From positions 1-26,775 of the forward strand of contig JBAYUH010000014.1 in the NCBI GenBank assembly GCA_041675185.1: DNA of 26,775 nt, written 5' to 3'. How positions within the stretch are numbered: the stretch's first letter is position 1; each line of letters opens with the position of its first letter. Source of the DNA: UBA1557 sp041675185 (GTDB lineage Bacteria; Patescibacteriota; Patescibacteriia; Magasanikbacterales; UBA922). Shown one piece after another: positions 7,930 to 14,670 of this stretch. A model generated the notes under the pieces. That model made no database searches. It was given only the letters and a program-made list of their open reading frames with translations, and had not been told where the DNA came from. The translations under genes and the position numbers were made by a program.

Positions 7930-7938
7930 TTGTCTAGT
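7930..7938. repeat. Direct repeat, right copy
   Basis: Second copy of TTGTCTAGT, nine bases after the stop of the NTF2-like gene. See the left copy at 7440-7448. Confidence 0.4.
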
Positions 7939-7945
7939 AAAGGGG

Positions 7946-8009
7946 GGTTTGGGAATAGTATTAACAAAGGAGGTAACTCATTCCCATTCAACCAAAGTTT
8001 TTATTTTTT
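7946..8009 (+). terminator. Hairpin with T-rich tail; loop exposes a full Shine-Dalgarno
   Basis: GGTTTGGGAAT (7946-7956) pairs with ATTCCCA...AACC (7980-7993, with a three-base bulge), giving eleven pairs, with GT/AC possibly adding two. The T-rich stretch 7998-8009 follows four bases later, so it may end the transcript of the NTF2-like gene. The 23-base loop holds AAAGGAGGT (7966-7974), the only full consensus ribosome binding site I see in the window. No ATG lies at a usable distance. Confidence 0.5.
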
Positions 8010-8058
8010 AATGAAAGTTTTGGTTAAAAATTTAAATAATATTTTTATAAATAAAAAT

Positions 8059-8193
8059 ATGTCAAAAAAAATAGAAACAACTATAGAGGAATTGGAAAAC
8101 AAAGATACTTGCTGTAATGAAGATGGTTGCGCTTGTGAAGAAAAAAAAGAATCTGAAGGTGATTGTTGTGGTGGTTGTAATTGTGGTGTTTAA
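8059..8193 (+). CDS. Small cysteine-rich protein, possible metal binder
   Basis: A 44-residue protein: an acidic, lysine-containing N-terminus (KIETTIEELENKD) and two cysteine clusters, C18-C19-x4-C24-x-C26 and C36-C37-x2-C40-x-C42, so eight of the last 27 residues are Cys. The repeated CC...C-x-C pattern suggests metallothionein-like binding of metal or a small iron-sulfur or zinc site, but I recognise no named family. The reading frame stays open upstream to 7882, but that part overlaps the previous gene, crosses the terminator hairpin and looks non-coding. ATG 8059 is chosen because the compact acidic protein begins there; ATG 8011 would add an odd Asn-rich 16 residues. It is followed by a strong terminator. 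Confidence 0.6.
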   Translation: MSKKIETTIEELENKDTCCNEDGCACEEKKESEGDCCGGCNCGV

Positions 8194-8224
8194 AATGAAG
8201 ATTGCTTTGATTTTAGTATAAATT

Positions 8225-8255
8225 AAATCTCTCTATTTAGAGAGATTTTGTTTTT
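8225..8255 (+). terminator. Intrinsic terminator after the Cys-rich gene
   Basis: AAATCTCTCTA (8225-8235) pairs perfectly with TAGAGAGATTT (8238-8248), then TGTTTTT. Eleven pairs; the apical pairs will open to give a normal loop. Among the best terminators in the window. Confidence 0.88.
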
Positions 8256-8275
8256 ATGGGATTATGTAGTAGAAT
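8248..8275 (+). promoter_or_regulatory. Putative promoter of the helicase-nuclease gene
   Basis: TTGTTT (8248-8253), a 16-base spacer and TAGAAT (8270-8275). The -35 box lies in the T-run of the preceding terminator. The leader would be about 80 bases and ends in the repeat element at 8343. Confidence 0.4.
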
Positions 8276-8342
8276 ATTACTAGCTTAACTTATTTTAATT
8301 CGAGTGAAGATTTTTCTAATTATTAACATTCTTTTTAGGAAA

Positions 8343-8365
8343 GATACTTCGCTCCGCTCAGTATG
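8343..8365 (+). repeat. REP-like stem-loop containing the helicase start codon
   Basis: ATACT (8344-8348) pairs with AGTAT (8360-8364) around the loop TCGCTCCGCTC. The last two bases of the stem are the A and T of the helicase ATG (8363-8365). The same loop occurs in the element at 20636, and a longer variant at 21857. Confidence 0.6.
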
Positions 8366-11302
8366 TTGAACAAAACCCAAAAAGAAGCTGTAGAGTACAA
8401 CGATGGTAATCTGTTGATTATTGCTGGTGCTGGTACTGGCAAGACGACTGTCATTACTGAGAAAATTGCTTATATTGTAAAAAACAAATTAGCTCTTCCA
8501 GAAGAAGTCTTAGCTCTTACCTTTACTGACAAAGCAGCAGAAGAAATGCAAGATAGAGTAGATGGCCTTATTGAAGAAGCTTATAGCGAAATGCATATTT
8601 CTACTTTTCATAGTTTTTGTCAAAAACTTCTGGAAGAATATGGTTTAGAGATTGGTTTGCCAACTAATTTTCGTTTACTCACTGAGACTGATGCTTGGCT
8701 TTTGATGCGAGAAAATATTTATAATTTTTCTTTTGATTATTATCGACCACTTGGTAGTCCAAACAAATATATTCATGAACTTCTTACACATTTTTCCAAA
8801 GCCAAAGATGAATTGATTTCAACACAGACTTATTTAGATTATGTGGAGGGATTAATTTTGGACAAAGATGAAGCTGAAATTCAAGAAAAAAATAGACTAG
8901 TAGAGCTGGCTGATGCCTATCACAAATACAATCAGCTGTTACTTGATAACGAAGTTTTGGATTTTGGTGATCTTATTTTTTATGCTGTAAAACTTTTACA
9001 AGATCGACCAAATATTTTGGCAAAACTACAAGAAAAATTTAAGTATGTAATGGTAGATGAGTTTCAAGATGTCAATTGGGCACAATATCAGCTGATAAAA
9101 TTACTTTCTGGAAGTAAAAGCAAATTGACTGTAGTAGGAGATGATGATCAAGCTATCTATTCTTTTCGTGGTTCAAATGTTGCTATCACCATGAATTTCA
9201 AAACAGACTATCCTGATGCTAAAAATATTATTCTCACAGACAACTATCGTTCTGGACAAGAAATTCTTGATTTGGCGTATGAATCAATAAAAAATAATAA
9301 CCCTCATCGACTAGAACAAAAATTGCAAATTAGCAAAAAATTGACTAGTGGACTAAAAGATTTACACGCTGAAATAATGAATTTACAATATGAAACTATA
9401 GATGATGAAGTGGTAGGAGTAATAAACAAAATTTTGGAAATAAAAGAAAAAGAGCCAGATAGTGTCTGGGATGATTTTGCAATTTTAGTGCGTGCCAATA
9501 GTCATGTCGAACCTTTTCTCAATGCTCTAGAAACTTTTGCTATTCCTTATGAATATTTGGCTTCTTCAGGATTGTATAGACAATCTGTGGTTATTGATGC
9601 TTTCAATTTTCTTGATTTATTAGTAGACGTCTACAATGACAAGGCAATTTTTAGATTATTGAAAATGCCATTTTTGGATTTGAAAGAAAATGATTTGCAA
9701 AAAATCACGAGTATGGCCAAAAAAAAATCTATTTCTTATTATGAAGCTTTGAAAAGATCTAGAGAATTTTTTCTTTCACCTTATGGTGTAGAAGTGTCTG
9801 AAAAATTATTGTCAGCTATTCACGATGGTGTAAAGTTGACAAGATTTGAAAAACCAACCACCATACTTTATCAATTTATGGAAAAAATTGGTTATTTTGG
9901 TTTTTTGACAAGAGAAGAAACACAAGGTAACAAGCAAATTATTAGACAAATTTATCATTTGAAACAATTTTTAGATCTGATCAGGAAATATGAAGAAAAT
10001 ACATCAGATGGACATGTGGCTGGTTTTGTTGAAAATTATAATCACATCATTGAGTCAGGAGACAATGGTAAAATTTCTCAACTCAAAGACACACCTGATT
10101 CAGTCAATATCATGACTGTTCATAGTTCAAAAGGTTTGGAATACAAAAATGTTTTTATTGTAAATTTGGTAGAGGAAAGATTCCCAACTCGTCGCAAAAG
10201 TGAGGGAATAGCCTTGCCAAAAAATTTGATTCAAGAAAAATACTTAGAAAGTAATGAATTGCATTATCAAGAAGAACGTAGACTTTTTTATGTAGCTATT
10301 ACTCGTGCCAAACAAAGATTATTTTTGACTAGTGCAAAAGATTATGGTGGTGTCAAAGCTAAAAAAATTAGTAGATTTTTGTACGAACTTAATTTGAATA
10401 ATATTCAAGAAAAAAATACCAAAGAAAAAAGTTTGCTACAAGAAATAAAAAATATGGAAAAAACTCAATCAGAAGATTTGGGTGAAATTGAATATATTCC
10501 ACCAAAAGTTTTTTCTTTTTCACAAATCAATACTTATCAAAGATGCCCATATCAATACAAGCTTGGATACGTTCTTAATATTCCAAAAAAAGGTGGACCA
10601 GCTTTAAGCTTTGGTAATACTATACATCTTACTTTGCAAGATTTTTACAAAAAAATTCAAGAATTAAATAGCTCTAAACAAATTTCACTTTTTGAAGTCA
10701 AAAAAGTAGAAGAAAAAAATTCTAGTGAAATCAAAGTACCAAGTCTTGTGGAATTGCAAAATATTTATAAAAATAGATGGATTCCTGATTGGTATAAAGA
10801 TCAAAAACAAAGAGAAAGTTATTTTGAAAAAGGTTTGAACTTATTAAAAGAATTTTATAAATCACAAGAAAATAATTGGACAATTCCTGTTTCTCTTGAA
10901 GGTGGTTTCAAAATAAATGTAGGTGAATATGTTGTTAGAGGTAGAATAGATAGAATAGATCAATTACCAAACTCAAATTTGGAAATTATTGATTATAAGA
11001 CTGGAAATGCCAAAGATAAACTTAGTATTGATGACAAACAACAGTTACTTATCTATCAGATAGCAGTCGAAACTTTGCCACAATACAAAAACATTGGCAA
11101 AATAGAAAAACTAACTTTTTTTTATGTCAATGAAAATAAGCAAATATCTTTTGTAGGTACAGACAAAGATAAACTTAAATTGGAAGAAAAATTATCTAGT
11201 ACTATAGAAAAAATTAGAACAGGGGATTTCACTGCCAAACCAAGCAAGCATGTTTGCACCTCTTGTGACTTCAAAGAAATTTGTGAGTTTAGACAGCTTT
11301 AA
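8363..11302 (+). CDS. UvrD/PcrA-type superfamily 1 helicase fused to an Fe-S PD-(D/E)XK nuclease
   Basis: A 979-residue helicase-nuclease, likely for repair of double-strand breaks in place of RecBCD/AddAB. Helicase motifs run in order: LNKTQKEAV (Q motif), AGAGTGKTT with Lys27, VMVDEFQD with D232-E233, VVGDDDQAIYSFRG, TVHSSKGLEYKNV and RRLFYVAITRAKQRL. After about residue 700 comes a RecB/AddB-type nuclease: GRID with D863, then IIDYKTG with D877 and K879. Four cysteines, C728 (YQRCPYQYK), C965, C968 and C974, are placed as in AddB and Cas4, which use them for a [4Fe-4S] cluster. The start is firm because the conserved Q motif begins at residue 2, even though the ATG lies inside a repeat element. 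Similar fusions occur in CPR and in actinobacterial AdnB-like proteins. It stands alone, with its own terminator and promoter signals upstream. Confidence 0.92.
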   Translation: MLNKTQKEAVEYNDGNLLIIAGAGTGKTTVITEKIAYIVKNKLALPEEVLALTFTDKAAEEMQDRVDGLIEEAYSEMHISTFHSFCQKLLEEYGLEIGLPTNFRLLTETDAWLLMRENIYNFSFDYYRPLGSPNKYIHELLTHFSKAKDELISTQTYLDYVEGLILDKDEAEIQEKNRLVELADAYHKYNQLLLDNEVLDFGDLIFYAVKLLQDRPNILAKLQEKFKYVMVDEFQDVNWAQYQLIKLLSGSKSKLTVVGDDDQAIYSFRGSNVAITMNFKTDYPDAKNIILTDNYRSGQEILDLAYESIKNNNPHRLEQKLQISKKLTSGLKDLHAEIMNLQYETIDDEVVGVINKILEIKEKEPDSVWDDFAILVRANSHVEPFLNALETFAIPYEYLASSGLYRQSVVIDAFNFLDLLVDVYNDKAIFRLLKMPFLDLKENDLQKITSMAKKKSISYYEALKRSREFFLSPYGVEVSEKLLSAIHDGVKLTRFEKPTTILYQFMEKIGYFGFLTREETQGNKQIIRQIYHLKQFLDLIRKYEENTSDGHVAGFVENYNHIIESGDNGKISQLKDTPDSVNIMTVHSSKGLEYKNVFIVNLVEERFPTRRKSEGIALPKNLIQEKYLESNELHYQEERRLFYVAITRAKQRLFLTSAKDYGGVKAKKISRFLYELNLNNIQEKNTKEKSLLQEIKNMEKTQSEDLGEIEYIPPKVFSFSQINTYQRCPYQYKLGYVLNIPKKGGPALSFGNTIHLTLQDFYKKIQELNSSKQISLFEVKKVEEKNSSEIKVPSLVELQNIYKNRWIPDWYKDQKQRESYFEKGLNLLKEFYKSQENNWTIPVSLEGGFKINVGEYVVRGRIDRIDQLPNSNLEIIDYKTGNAKDKLSIDDKQQLLIYQIAVETLPQYKNIGKIEKLTFFYVNENKQISFVGTDKDKLKLEEKLSSTIEKIRTGDFTAKPSKHVCTSCDFKEICEFRQL

Positions 11303-11343
11303 TTTTAGATAATTTTGAATTTAGCAGTAAACATGGTAATATA

Positions 11344-11453
11344 AAGTAGAGAAAATAAGATTGAGATAAATAGAGATAAGGAGATATTCATAAATAAAAT
11401 TTATAGCCAGTTTTAGTAGTTATCTCAATATTATCTCTATTGTATCTCTACTT
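11344..11453 (+). repeat. Long nested hairpin in the 170-base gap before dciA
   Basis: Three arms nest: AAGTAGAGA (11344-11352) with TCTCTACTT (11445-11453); GAGATAA (11363-11369) with TTATCTC (11431-11437); GAGATAA (11373-11379) with TTATCTC (11420-11426). A small apical stem ATAAAT/ATTTAT (11390-11404) sits inside. The repeated GAGATAA arms can also swap partners. It may be a regulatory RNA, an attenuator or a small inserted element; no T-run follows. Confidence 0.55.
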
Positions 11454-11471
11454 ATTTTAAATTGTGAAATT

Positions 11472-11771
11472 ATGTCTTTTTCATCACTTGGAGATACTCT
11501 AAATAAAAAATTCACTCAAAGTGGACCTTTGAAAAAACAGTTGGAAGATTCTCAAGTGGTTGAAGAAGCCAAAGTTGTGTTGTCTAGTATGTTTGGGGAA
11601 GTATTATCAGGTACAGCTAATCCACTTTTTATAAAAAATCGCACCTTGACTATCAGTTGTGCTAGCTCAGCTATGGCTCAAGAAATAAGATTGAACCAAG
11701 TAAAAATTGTAGAAGAACTAAACAAAAAATTGGGTAGAAATGAAGTTGATAGAATCAGGTATTTGGTCTAA
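11472..11771 (+). CDS. dciA: DciA-like (DUF721) replicative helicase loader
   Basis: A 99-residue protein of the DUF721/DciA family, which loads the replicative helicase DnaB in bacteria that lack DnaC/DnaI. The typical core can be read: VVEEAKVVLSSMFGE, then the strand FIKNRTLTISCASSAMAQEIRLNQ (positions about 53-76), and LNKKLGRNEVDRIRYLV at the end. The IKNRTLTI...SSAMAQELR pattern is the KH-like DUF721 core. It is a minimal version with no N-terminal extension, as expected in reduced genomes. It stands between the helicase-nuclease gene and a small membrane protein, with a long hairpin directly upstream. No Shine-Dalgarno is visible. Confidence 0.8.
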   Translation: MSFSSLGDTLNKKFTQSGPLKKQLEDSQVVEEAKVVLSSMFGEVLSGTANPLFIKNRTLTISCASSAMAQEIRLNQVKIVEELNKKLGRNEVDRIRYLV

Positions 11772-11790
11772 TTTAGTCAAAAAATATGAC

Positions 11791-11819
11791 TTGCTAATGT
11801 TTATTAAATAGTGTAGAAT
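11791..11819 (+). promoter_or_regulatory. Putative promoter of the small membrane protein gene
   Basis: TTGCTA (11791-11796), a 17-base spacer and TAGAAT (11814-11819), with the ATG at 11844. This implies a very short leader, about 18 bases. Confidence 0.5.
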
Positions 11820-11843
11820 AATCGTAGCTTTAAGACATATTTT

Positions 11844-12233
11844 ATGAATCTTCGTCAATATATTGCTACTATGCTTTTCGCCACGATACTCTGTTGGTTA
11901 TCTTGGTTTTTTGTTATTTCTAATGTTGACCCTGTGACTACACCTGTCTCTGGTTTTGCTTTTTTTTATGGGAGTTTATTTTTATCTATCATGGGTACAT
12001 TTTCACTTATTTTTTTCTTTTATTACAAATTATTTGGAGATAAGAATTTGCCAATGTTTCGTTATGTAGAAGTAAGTTTTCGTCAATCAATATTTTTATC
12101 ATTTTTTGCAATTTTGATTTTGTTTTTACAAGGTCAAAATTATCTAAATATTGTGACTGGCAGTTTATTACTTATTATCTTTGTTCTTATTATTTCCTTC
12201 AATGTATCTGTCAAACATAAACCCGTTGGGTAA
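11844..12233 (+). CDS. Small four-helix membrane protein of unknown function
   Basis: A 129-residue protein with four clear hydrophobic segments at about 8-27, 37-62, 80-98 and 103-121, and short charged loops (YKLFGDKNLPMFRYVEVSFRQ between helices 2 and 3). The start MNLRQYIATMLFATILCWLSW with the following NVDP resembles small membrane proteins I associate with Patescibacteria genomes, but I know no function. No signal peptidase site, metal ligand set or catalytic motif is seen. It has its own likely promoter and precedes proS by 58 bases. The gap to proS contains TTGACC (12240-12245), a possible -35 box with only a weak -10 partner. Confidence 0.75.
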   Translation: MNLRQYIATMLFATILCWLSWFFVISNVDPVTTPVSGFAFFYGSLFLSIMGTFSLIFFFYYKLFGDKNLPMFRYVEVSFRQSIFLSFFAILILFLQGQNYLNIVTGSLLLIIFVLIISFNVSVKHKPVG

Positions 12234-12291
12234 GTAATATTGACCATACATCAATTAACAATTAAATCATATTCAAAAAAATAATTAAAAT

Positions 12292-13527
12292 ATGAAACAA
12301 AGTCAATTATTTACCAAAACAAAAAAAGAAGCTCCAGCTGACGAAGTATCCAAAAATGCCCAGTTACTTATTCGTGCAGGATTTGTCAACAAAGAAATGG
12401 CTGGTGTCTATAGCTATTTACCATTAGGTTTGCGCGTGTTAAAAAAAGTTGAAAATATAATTAGAGAAGAGATGGACAATGCTGGTGGACAAGAAATTCT
12501 TATGTCTTCATTTCAACCAAAAGAAAATTGGGAAAAGACCGGTAGATGGGATACGATGGATGACCTGTACAAAGTTGGTGACTCCTCAAAAAGAGAAGTT
12601 GCACTTGGCCCAACTCACGAAGAAATAGTTGTTCCTATTTTGAAAAATTATGCATCTTCTTACAAAGATTTTCCTGTAGTTGTTTATCAAATTCAAAATA
12701 AATTTAGAATGGAACTTCGTGCTAAATCTGGTATTTTGCGTGGAAGAGAATTTATTATGAAAGACATGTATTCTTTTCATACATCACAAGAAGATTTTGA
12801 AAAATTTTATGAAAAAATGAAAGATGTCTATAAAAGTATTTTTGAAAGAGTGGGTATTGGTAGTATGACTTATATGACTTTTGCTTCTGGTGGAACTTTT
12901 TCAAAATATTCACATGAATTTCAAACTGTGACACTAGCTGGTGAAGATACTATCTATGTTGATGAGGAAAAAAAGATTGCAGTCAACAAAGAAGTTTTTA
13001 ATGATGAAGTCTTGGAGAGTCTTGGGCTGAAAAAAGAAAAATTAGTTGAAAAACGTGCTATTGAAGTTGGTAATATTTTTGATTTAAAAACAAAATATTC
13101 CAAACCTTTTGATCTTTCTTTCACAGATGAGAAAGGTCAGAAACATACTGTGTTGATGGGTTGTTATGGTATAGGTCTTAGTCGTTTGATAGGTACTGTA
13201 GTTGAAGCTTTGTCTGATGACAAAGGTATAATCTGGCCAGAAAGTATTGCTCCTTTTCAAATTCATCTTGTTTCTCTTTGTAGTGAGGAAGTTGATATAA
13301 AGAAAGCTGATAAACTTTATGAAAGTTTGAAAACTAAAAGTCTAGAAGTATTGTACGATGATAGAATTGGTGTTAGAGCAGGGGAGAAATTTGCAGATAG
13401 TGATCTAATTGGTATTCCTCTTCGTGTAATCATCAGTCCAAAAACTTTGGCAAATGATAGTGTAGAAATAAAAAAACGTAATGAAGTTGATTCTAAATTT
13501 GTCAGTATTACTGAGTTCATGAAATGA
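12292..13527 (+). CDS. proS: Proline--tRNA ligase, short form without editing domain
   Basis: Class II aminoacyl-tRNA synthetase charging tRNA-Pro. It starts MKQSQLFTKTKKEAP, typical of bacterial ProRS. Motif 2 is visible as FRMELRAKSGILRGREFIMKD (about residues 139-158) and motif 3 as MGCYGIGLSRLIG (about 288-300). The C-terminal anticodon-binding domain includes YDDRIGVRAGEKFADSDLIGIP. At 411 residues it is about 160 shorter than E. coli ProS. The missing part is the INS editing domain between motifs 2 and 3: only some 65 residues separate HEFQTV from EVGNIFDLKTKYS. Without it, Ala-tRNA-Pro made by mistake is not cleared in cis. It has no close operon partner; the mre cluster begins about 90 bases later. 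Confidence 0.95.
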   Translation: MKQSQLFTKTKKEAPADEVSKNAQLLIRAGFVNKEMAGVYSYLPLGLRVLKKVENIIREEMDNAGGQEILMSSFQPKENWEKTGRWDTMDDLYKVGDSSKREVALGPTHEEIVVPILKNYASSYKDFPVVVYQIQNKFRMELRAKSGILRGREFIMKDMYSFHTSQEDFEKFYEKMKDVYKSIFERVGIGSMTYMTFASGGTFSKYSHEFQTVTLAGEDTIYVDEEKKIAVNKEVFNDEVLESLGLKKEKLVEKRAIEVGNIFDLKTKYSKPFDLSFTDEKGQKHTVLMGCYGIGLSRLIGTVVEALSDDKGIIWPESIAPFQIHLVSLCSEEVDIKKADKLYESLKTKSLEVLYDDRIGVRAGEKFADSDLIGIPLRVIISPKTLANDSVEIKKRNEVDSKFVSITEFMK

Positions 13528-13548
13528 ATTTAAATTATTCCATTTTGC

Positions 13549-13607
13549 GTAACACGTAACATATATCATATTCCGATTGTTACGTGTTATGTGTTATATG
13601 TTACGTG
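13549..13607. repeat. Inverted-repeat array GTAACACGTAACAT in front of mreB
   Basis: Left arm GTAACACGTAACA (13549-13561) matches the middle arm TGTTACGTGTTA (13578-13589) in inverted form. CACGTAACATATA (13553-13565) is a perfect 13-base inverted match to TATATGTTACGTG (13595-13607). One left arm can thus pair with either of two right arms. A weak promoter, TTGCGT (13545-13550) with CATATT (13567-13572), overlaps it. It may be an operator, a leader switch or a dispersed repeat. Confidence 0.6.
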
Positions 13608-13615
13608 AAAAAAAT

Positions 13616-14662
13616 ATGTTCAAAAATTTCTTTAGAAAAATTGGCAAAGATATCGCAATTGATTTGGGTACTGCCAATACTCTTGTTTATACACCAGAAA
13701 AAGGAATTGTAATAGATGAACCTTCGTTTGTGGCTATCAATATCAAAACAGAGCAAATTTTGGCTGTAGGACAAGAAGCAAAACAAATGCTTGGAAAAAC
13801 TCCAGCTCATATTCAAGTCACCAAACCTTTGACAGCAGGAGTAATTTCTGATTACGAAGTTACAGAAAAAATGTTAAAATATTTTATTGATAAAGTTCAA
13901 AAAGATGGATTTGCTATTTCTAGTCGACCTCGTGTTATTATTGTAGTTCCTTTGGATGTAACAGAAGTGGAGATAAAAGCAGTAGAAGACGCTTCTATGT
14001 CTGCTGGCGCTAAAGAAGTTATTATTGTCCAAGGTCCGATGGCGGCAGCTATTGGTGCTCGTATGCCAATACAAGAGGCTGTGGGTAATATGGTAGTAGA
14101 TATTGGTGCTGGTAATACCGAAATAGCTGTGTTATCTTTAAATGGTGTAGTTACTTGGAAATCCACTCAGATAGCCGGAGATGAAATGAATAGAAATATC
14201 ATCCAATATGCTAGAGAAGTTTTCAACTTACTAGTTGGTGAAAGTCACGCAGAACAAATAAAATTAAAAGTAGGTTCAGCTTTGGCAGGTACTGAAGTAA
14301 TAGAGTTCAATATGAAAGGACGTGATGTGGTGACAGGTCTACCAAAAGAAATTTTGGTGAATGATGGACAAATACGTGAAGCTTTGTCAAGAAGTGTCAA
14401 AACTATAGTTGACCATATCAAGATGACATTGGAAACTACTCCGCCTGAATTAATATCTGATATTCATGAAAGAGGTTTGTTGTTGGTTGGTGGTGGGTCA
14501 CTATTACGTGGTATGGATAAAATAATTCAGCAAGCCACTGAAATTTCTGTTAGAATTGCTGATGATCCGCTCACTACGACTGTACGCGGTGCAGGTATTT
14601 TATTAGAAGAAGAAGACCTTTTGAAAAGTATTGCTCTACCTTCTGCTAAACAAAAAAGATAA
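13616..14662 (+). CDS. mreB: Rod-shape determining actin homologue MreB
   Basis: A 348-residue bacterial actin forming membrane filaments that direct elongation-phase wall synthesis. ATP-site motifs are visible: DIAIDLGTANTLVY (phosphate 1), VVDIGAGNTEIAVLS (phosphate 2), and LLVGGGSLLRGMD (adenosine). The N-terminal MFKNFFRKIG is amphipathic, as in membrane-binding MreB proteins. Start 13616 is chosen. The frame is open up to a TTG at 13577, but those 13 codons (MLRVMCYMLREKN) are the translated inverted repeat and do not belong to the family. It heads a cluster with mreC, mreD and mrdA at gaps of 8 bases or fewer. Confidence 0.96.
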   Translation: MFKNFFRKIGKDIAIDLGTANTLVYTPEKGIVIDEPSFVAINIKTEQILAVGQEAKQMLGKTPAHIQVTKPLTAGVISDYEVTEKMLKYFIDKVQKDGFAISSRPRVIIVVPLDVTEVEIKAVEDASMSAGAKEVIIVQGPMAAAIGARMPIQEAVGNMVVDIGAGNTEIAVLSLNGVVTWKSTQIAGDEMNRNIIQYAREVFNLLVGESHAEQIKLKVGSALAGTEVIEFNMKGRDVVTGLPKEILVNDGQIREALSRSVKTIVDHIKMTLETTPPELISDIHERGLLLVGGGSLLRGMDKIIQQATEISVRIADDPLTTTVRGAGILLEEEDLLKSIALPSAKQKR

Positions 14663-14670
14663 TTTTGTCT

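Noticed and set aside
7882..8058. N-terminal extension of the Cys-rich protein
   Set aside because: The frame overlaps the NTF2-like gene and reads through a terminator-like hairpin; no family features.
7440..8060. Integron cassette with attC site
   Set aside because: No paired core sites of the attC type were found around the hairpin, and no integrase is present.
13577..13615. TTG start adding 13 residues to MreB
   Set aside because: These codons are the inverted-repeat array; the MreB family start fits ATG 13616.
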